9,090 nt of DNA, from NCBI GenBank assembly GCA_020434085.1, contig JAGRBM010000171.1, positions 1-9,090 on the forward strand. The letters are read 5' to 3'. Below, in pieces: positions 6,621 to 9,090 of the stretch. The notes under the pieces are model-generated. The model saw only the letters and a program-made list of their open reading frames with translations. It ran no database searches and was not told the origin of the DNA. This DNA comes from Chrysiogenia bacterium (lineage in GTDB: Bacteria > JAGRBM01). Numbering within the stretch: position 1 is the first letter of the stretch; each line of letters starts with the position of its first letter. Made by a program: the position numbers and the translations under genes.

Positions 6621-6687
6621 TATGCAGACAGGGACACAAGCAAAGAAGGGCGGGTAGACCCCGCCCCTACACGTGGCCGAACAGGAA

Positions 6688-7719
6688 TTACCCGATCGAA
6701 CCGGGGTCTTCTTCGAGGCGGGTGCGGATGATGCGTTCGTAGGCGCCGGCGATGCTGTTGGTGAAGTGGGCAAGGTCGCTGGCCTGGGTGCCGAGGTCTT
6801 CTTCGGGGCCGTTGTCGCAGTAGATGAGGTTCACCACGCGATCGGCCAGCACGACGGGCAGCACCATGGAGTTGCCGCGGCGCTTGACCACGGATTTTCT
6901 GAGCAGGTCGTTGGCCTCGGTGCGCGGCAGCTTTCCGACAAAGGGGCCGGGGTGGTCGTGCACCGTGCTGAAGACCGAAGGCGCGTTGAGCGGATAGATC
7001 TGCGTGCGAATCAGCTTTTGTTCGAGGCCCGCGCCCGCGCAGTCCCAGCCCAGCACATAATTCTTGCGCACAATGTAAAAGATCGCGCGCTTGCAGATAC
7101 TCGCGGCAAGGCGCAGCGTGATGTTCACCACTTCATCACGGGTGGTGGCGGTCTGCAGTTTCTTGAGGGCCTCCACCATGGTGAGCGGCTCGCTGCTGGG
7201 CGCGGTGCGGGGCTTGAGCTCGGCATTGCGGCGGCTGCGAAAGCGGCTGGCCAGCGCGATGTAGTTGCGCGAGCTGTCTTCGTATCGCCACTCGGGCGAG
7301 ACATCGCAGTATTTCTGAAGCAGCGCGAGCATCCGGATCTCGGGGATCACATAGGGCCGCACGATGTAGGGCGTCGCGTAGGAGATCTCCGCCTTGGCGA
7401 CGTGGTCGGAAGGATCGACCATGAGCAGGTGGAGTGTCTTGGAGCTGGCCGAGTGGGGAAACACCTTGAACTGCTCGCAACGCGTGCGCCCGATTTCGTC
7501 GAGCAGACCAAGCTGAAGCGCATCTTCGTCGACATCCATGGTGGAGATGCCGTACTGGGCTGCCAGCGCATCGGCCACCTGGGCCTCGGTGGAGAAGCCC
7601 AGCTCGATGAGGTTGGTGCCAAGGCGGCCGCCGTACACGACCTGGTGCTCAATGGCCTCGGCCAACTGCTGCTGGGTGAGATGGCCCTTGTGAATCAGAT
7701 GTCTCGAGAAGTATGCCAT
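6688..7719 (-). CDS. MshEN (cyclic-di-GMP-binding) plus GAF-like domain protein, no ATPase
   Basis: A 343-residue cytoplasmic protein. The N-terminus is a MshEN/GspE-N module: two 24-residue motifs (3-26 and 32-55) separated by exactly 5 residues (VVYGG), the arrangement reported for cyclic-di-GMP binding by MshE. Motif 2 fits the consensus closely (RLGTNLIELG, then L52, Q55); motif 1 keeps L8, I9, G12, L19 and Q26 but has YFS in place of RLG. Residues ~60-120 continue a T2SSE_N-like fold. Residues ~178-330 look GAF-like, with a helix LQTATTRDEVVNITLRLA and VLPVVLADRVVNLIYCDNG. No Walker A is present, so it is not a secretion ATPase. The start at 7719 is chosen because MAYFS begins the domain; an upstream ATG at 7782 would add 21 basic, unconserved residues. 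It is probably a second-messenger-responsive regulator (inference). Confidence 0.8.
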   Translation of the reverse strand: MAYFSRHLIHKGHLTQQQLAEAIEHQVVYGGRLGTNLIELGFSTEAQVADALAAQYGISTMDVDEDALQLGLLDEIGRTRCEQFKVFPHSASSKTLHLLMVDPSDHVAKAEISYATPYIVRPYVIPEIRMLALLQKYCDVSPEWRYEDSSRNYIALASRFRSRRNAELKPRTAPSSEPLTMVEALKKLQTATTRDEVVNITLRLAASICKRAIFYIVRKNYVLGWDCAGAGLEQKLIRTQIYPLNAPSVFSTVHDHPGPFVGKLPRTEANDLLRKSVVKRRGNSMVLPVVLADRVVNLIYCDNGPEEDLGTQASDLAHFTNSIAGAYERIIRTRLEEDPGSIG

Positions 7720-7882
7720 CGAAGCCCGTCCCGGAACGATCCGACGTGCCTGACTGGGCCCACGGGAGCAGGGCGCGCGCAAAACCGCAACAGAACGCGC
7801 CGACAGGCAGATTCGGAAGTCCGACCCATCTAATTACGCGCCGCCGGTTCGGCGGTCAAGGAGGGCGGCGCCCGGCGCGCTC
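7720..7882. other. Intergenic gap between two minus-strand genes
   Basis: This 163-bp stretch separates the RND gene stop from the MshEN-GAF start. The only structure I see is a GC hairpin, CCGCC-GGTTC-GGCGG (7841-7855), within a GC-rich run near the RND stop. It could be a weak terminator for the exporter on the minus strand, but no T-run follows. No convincing promoter for the MshEN gene was recognised; the sequence just before its start (GGGACGGG on the minus strand) is at best a weak ribosome site. None of the palindromic elements seen elsewhere in the window is present. Confidence 0.4.
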
Positions 7883-9090
7883 TCAGGCCTCGCCCGTATC
7901 GGCGGCGCGGGGGTCGATGGCGGCGGCAAAGGCCGGGAAGAAGAAGGAGATCGCGAGCACGGCGCTCAGGATGCCGCAGATGGCAACAAGGCCCAGCGAA
8001 ATGAGGCCCTTGTGCTCGGAGGGCACCAGCCCGGCAAAGCCCGCCATGGTGGTGAGCGCCGTCATCCAGACCGAAGCACCCGTGTGCTGGAGCACCTGGG
8101 CCAGCGAGTCGGGGCCCTCCTGCTGGTAGCGATGGATGACGTGGATGCCGTAGTCGATGGAGAGCCCCACGATGGCCGGCAGCGTAACCACGTTGAAGAC
8201 GTTTACATTTTGCCCGAGCAGGGCCATGAGCCCGGCCGTCCAGGAAAAGCCCACGAACAGGGTCAGCAGTGCCAGCGCAATGGCACGCACTTCCCGCAAA
8301 ATCAGAATCACCAGCACGATCACCGCGAGAATCGCGTAGATCATGACATTGGGGCCTTCCTTGAGCAGGTGCGTGAGAATCTCGGCCTCCACCATCAGGT
8401 TGCCCGATGCGTGGTAGGTGCCGAGCTTGCCGTGGAGCTCACCAAAAGTCTCCGAGAAGAGCAGGGCGAAGTTGTCGGCCGTGCTCTTCTCGTGGTCGGT
8501 GAAGACGTAGACGAGATAGCCCTTCTCTCCGTTGTGGTCGTAGCGGAACTCATCGAGTAGTTCCGTGGGCAGGGCATTGGGGTCGACCGGCGGCATGTCC
8601 ATCTCTTCGCGCAGATCGATGATGTCCTGGCGGTCGGCTTCGTCGTCGGTGAGGTTCTGCTCGCGTTTGAGCTTGCGGTCGAGCCGCTTGAGAAGCTTGA
8701 GCTTGTGCTCTTCGTCCTTGGGCAGCAGGTCGGCTACCGAACGGGTCTGAAGGACCACCTGCTTGGGCAGCGTGGCGTCGGCCTTCTCGATGGCATCGAT
8801 GAGGTCGTCGACCTGCTCGCGCGTCTCGACGCTGTAGACCGCCGGGGCAGAGTTGATGTTGAGCACATCCTGGGAAATCACGTCGACGCGGTCGATGGTG
8901 CCGCTGGTGGGCCGGTATTTCGATACGTCGAAATCGACTTTGGTATGGCGCGCCATCCAGACCGAACCCAGGGTGAGCACCACGATGGCGGCCAACATCG
9001 GCCTGCGATGGCGGATGGGGAAGAGGGCGAGCTTGCGGTAGATGGGCGCGGCGCTCGCCTCGCTCATTGCAAAGCCTGCGATTCCGCGGC
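7883..9090 (-). CDS. RND/MMPL-family exporter, C-terminal half (truncated by window edge)
   Basis: An inner-membrane transporter of the RND superfamily (MMPL/HpnN-like lipid exporters). Numbered from the ATG at 9067 (394 residues): one hydrophobic helix at 24-39, an extracytoplasmic domain (~40-238) with SVADLLPKDEE, then five more helices at about 240-257, 262-284, 288-308, 332-348 and 355-380. The conserved LPAIVGLSIDYGIHVIHRY (D305) and ALTTMAGFAGLVPSEHKG are RND signatures. The frame stays open upstream to the window edge (...RGIAGFA before M), and the 'LP...GL.ID.GIH' and 'ALTT.AGF' wording resembles the second half of two-repeat RND proteins. I therefore favour a C-terminal half of a ~800-900-residue protein over a complete six-helix protein starting at 9067. 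Substrate unknown; hopanoid, lipid or lipoprotein cargo is possible. Confidence 0.82.
   Translation of the reverse strand, partial: RGIAGFAMSEASAAPIYRKLALFPIRHRRPMLAAIVVLTLGSVWMARHTKVDFDVSKYRPTSGTIDRVDVISQDVLNINSAPAVYSVETREQVDDLIDAIEKADATLPKQVVLQTRSVADLLPKDEEHKLKLLKRLDRKLKREQNLTDDEADRQDIIDLREEMDMPPVDPNALPTELLDEFRYDHNGEKGYLVYVFTDHEKSTADNFALLFSETFGELHGKLGTYHASGNLMVEAEILTHLLKEGPNVMIYAILAVIVLVILILREVRAIALALLTLFVGFSWTAGLMALLGQNVNVFNVVTLPAIVGLSIDYGIHVIHRYQQEGPDSLAQVLQHTGASVWMTALTTMAGFAGLVPSEHKGLISLGLVAICGILSAVLAISFFFPAFAAAIDPRAADTGEA

Larger units (their letters stand above)
6447..6671. repeat. Palindromic element C with 26-bp perfect terminal inverted repeats
   Basis: The gap between two convergent genes (271 bp, no gene) is dominated by this element. 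Bases 6447-6472 and 6646-6671 are perfect 26-bp inverted repeats. Each arm is itself a hairpin, GGGCGGG-GTCTA-CCCGCCC on the left (6452-6470), with its mirror on the right. The right arm ends 16 bp from the stop of the minus-strand MshEN gene, so the element may end transcription from both sides. Short matches just inside the arms (GTCCC near 6477, GGGAC near 6631) extend the symmetry. A second palindrome (element D, 6497-6620) occupies the interior. TAGGGGCGGG..CCCGCCC repeats are familiar from many genomes by recollection only. Confidence 0.88.

Noticed and set aside
6475-6657. Short open frames inside the palindromic C/D region on both strands
   Set aside because: They are translated repeat arms, with no ribosome site and no resemblance to a protein family.
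3227-6671. CRISPR array suggested by several palindromic repeats
   Set aside because: The repeats differ in sequence, occur as inverted pairs rather than regularly spaced direct repeats, and no cas gene is present.
6447-6671. MITE or small insertion sequence with target-site duplication
   Set aside because: Terminal inverted repeats are clear, but I see no flanking direct duplication and no transposase remnant; the self-complementary arms fit REP doublets better.
6673-7833. A 386-codon open frame on the plus strand opposite the MshEN-GAF gene
   Set aside because: Shadow frame: low-complexity composition, no domain, and the minus-strand frame carries the exact MshEN motif spacing.

Overview
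The window is GC-rich DNA that is nearly all coding. It holds eight genes, two of them cut by the window edges: six on the plus strand (1-6416) and two on the minus strand (6688-9090). Codon usage, a MshEN-GAF protein, a two-repeat RND/MMPL-type exporter and a UvrA with the 'FEEPTP' zinc-region variant suggest a deltaproteobacterial or Myxococcota-like lineage, perhaps from an environmental assembly. This placement is an inference; there is no rRNA or other marker to confirm it.

Layout. 1-2346: C-terminal ~780 residues of UvrA, the damage-recognition ATPase of nucleotide excision repair. 2368-3180: a CvpA-family membrane protein with an unusual repeat-bearing acidic tail, close behind uvrA. 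3365-4738: a CCA-adding tRNA nucleotidyltransferase with an HD domain. 4959-6416: a tight three-gene operon of a metallo-beta-lactamase-fold hydrolase with a C-terminal winged-helix region, followed by two tandem, divergent dodecins. 6688-7719 (minus): a small protein with an intact-looking MshEN cyclic-di-GMP-binding module joined to a GAF-like domain, with no ATPase. 7883-9090 (minus): the C-terminal half of an RND/MMPL exporter.

The most striking non-coding signal lies in the three intergenic gaps between 3181 and 6687. Each is largely filled by a palindromic element made of two inverted arms, and each arm can fold on its own (3227-3309, 4740-4851, and a nested pair 6447-6671 with 6497-6620 inside). 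Their sequences differ but the architecture is shared and resembles REP doublets (REPINs/BIMEs). One arm also acts as a textbook intrinsic terminator behind the dodecin operon.

The genes do not form one pathway. Repair (uvrA) and tRNA maturation (cca) are housekeeping functions. The hydrolase-dodecin operon and the MshEN-GAF/RND pair are the accessory-looking parts. I found no CRISPR array, tRNA, rRNA, insertion sequence with a transposase, or defence system. The observations most worth following are the REPIN-like elements, the dodecins lacking both canonical flavin-contact residues, and the ATPase-free MshEN protein.
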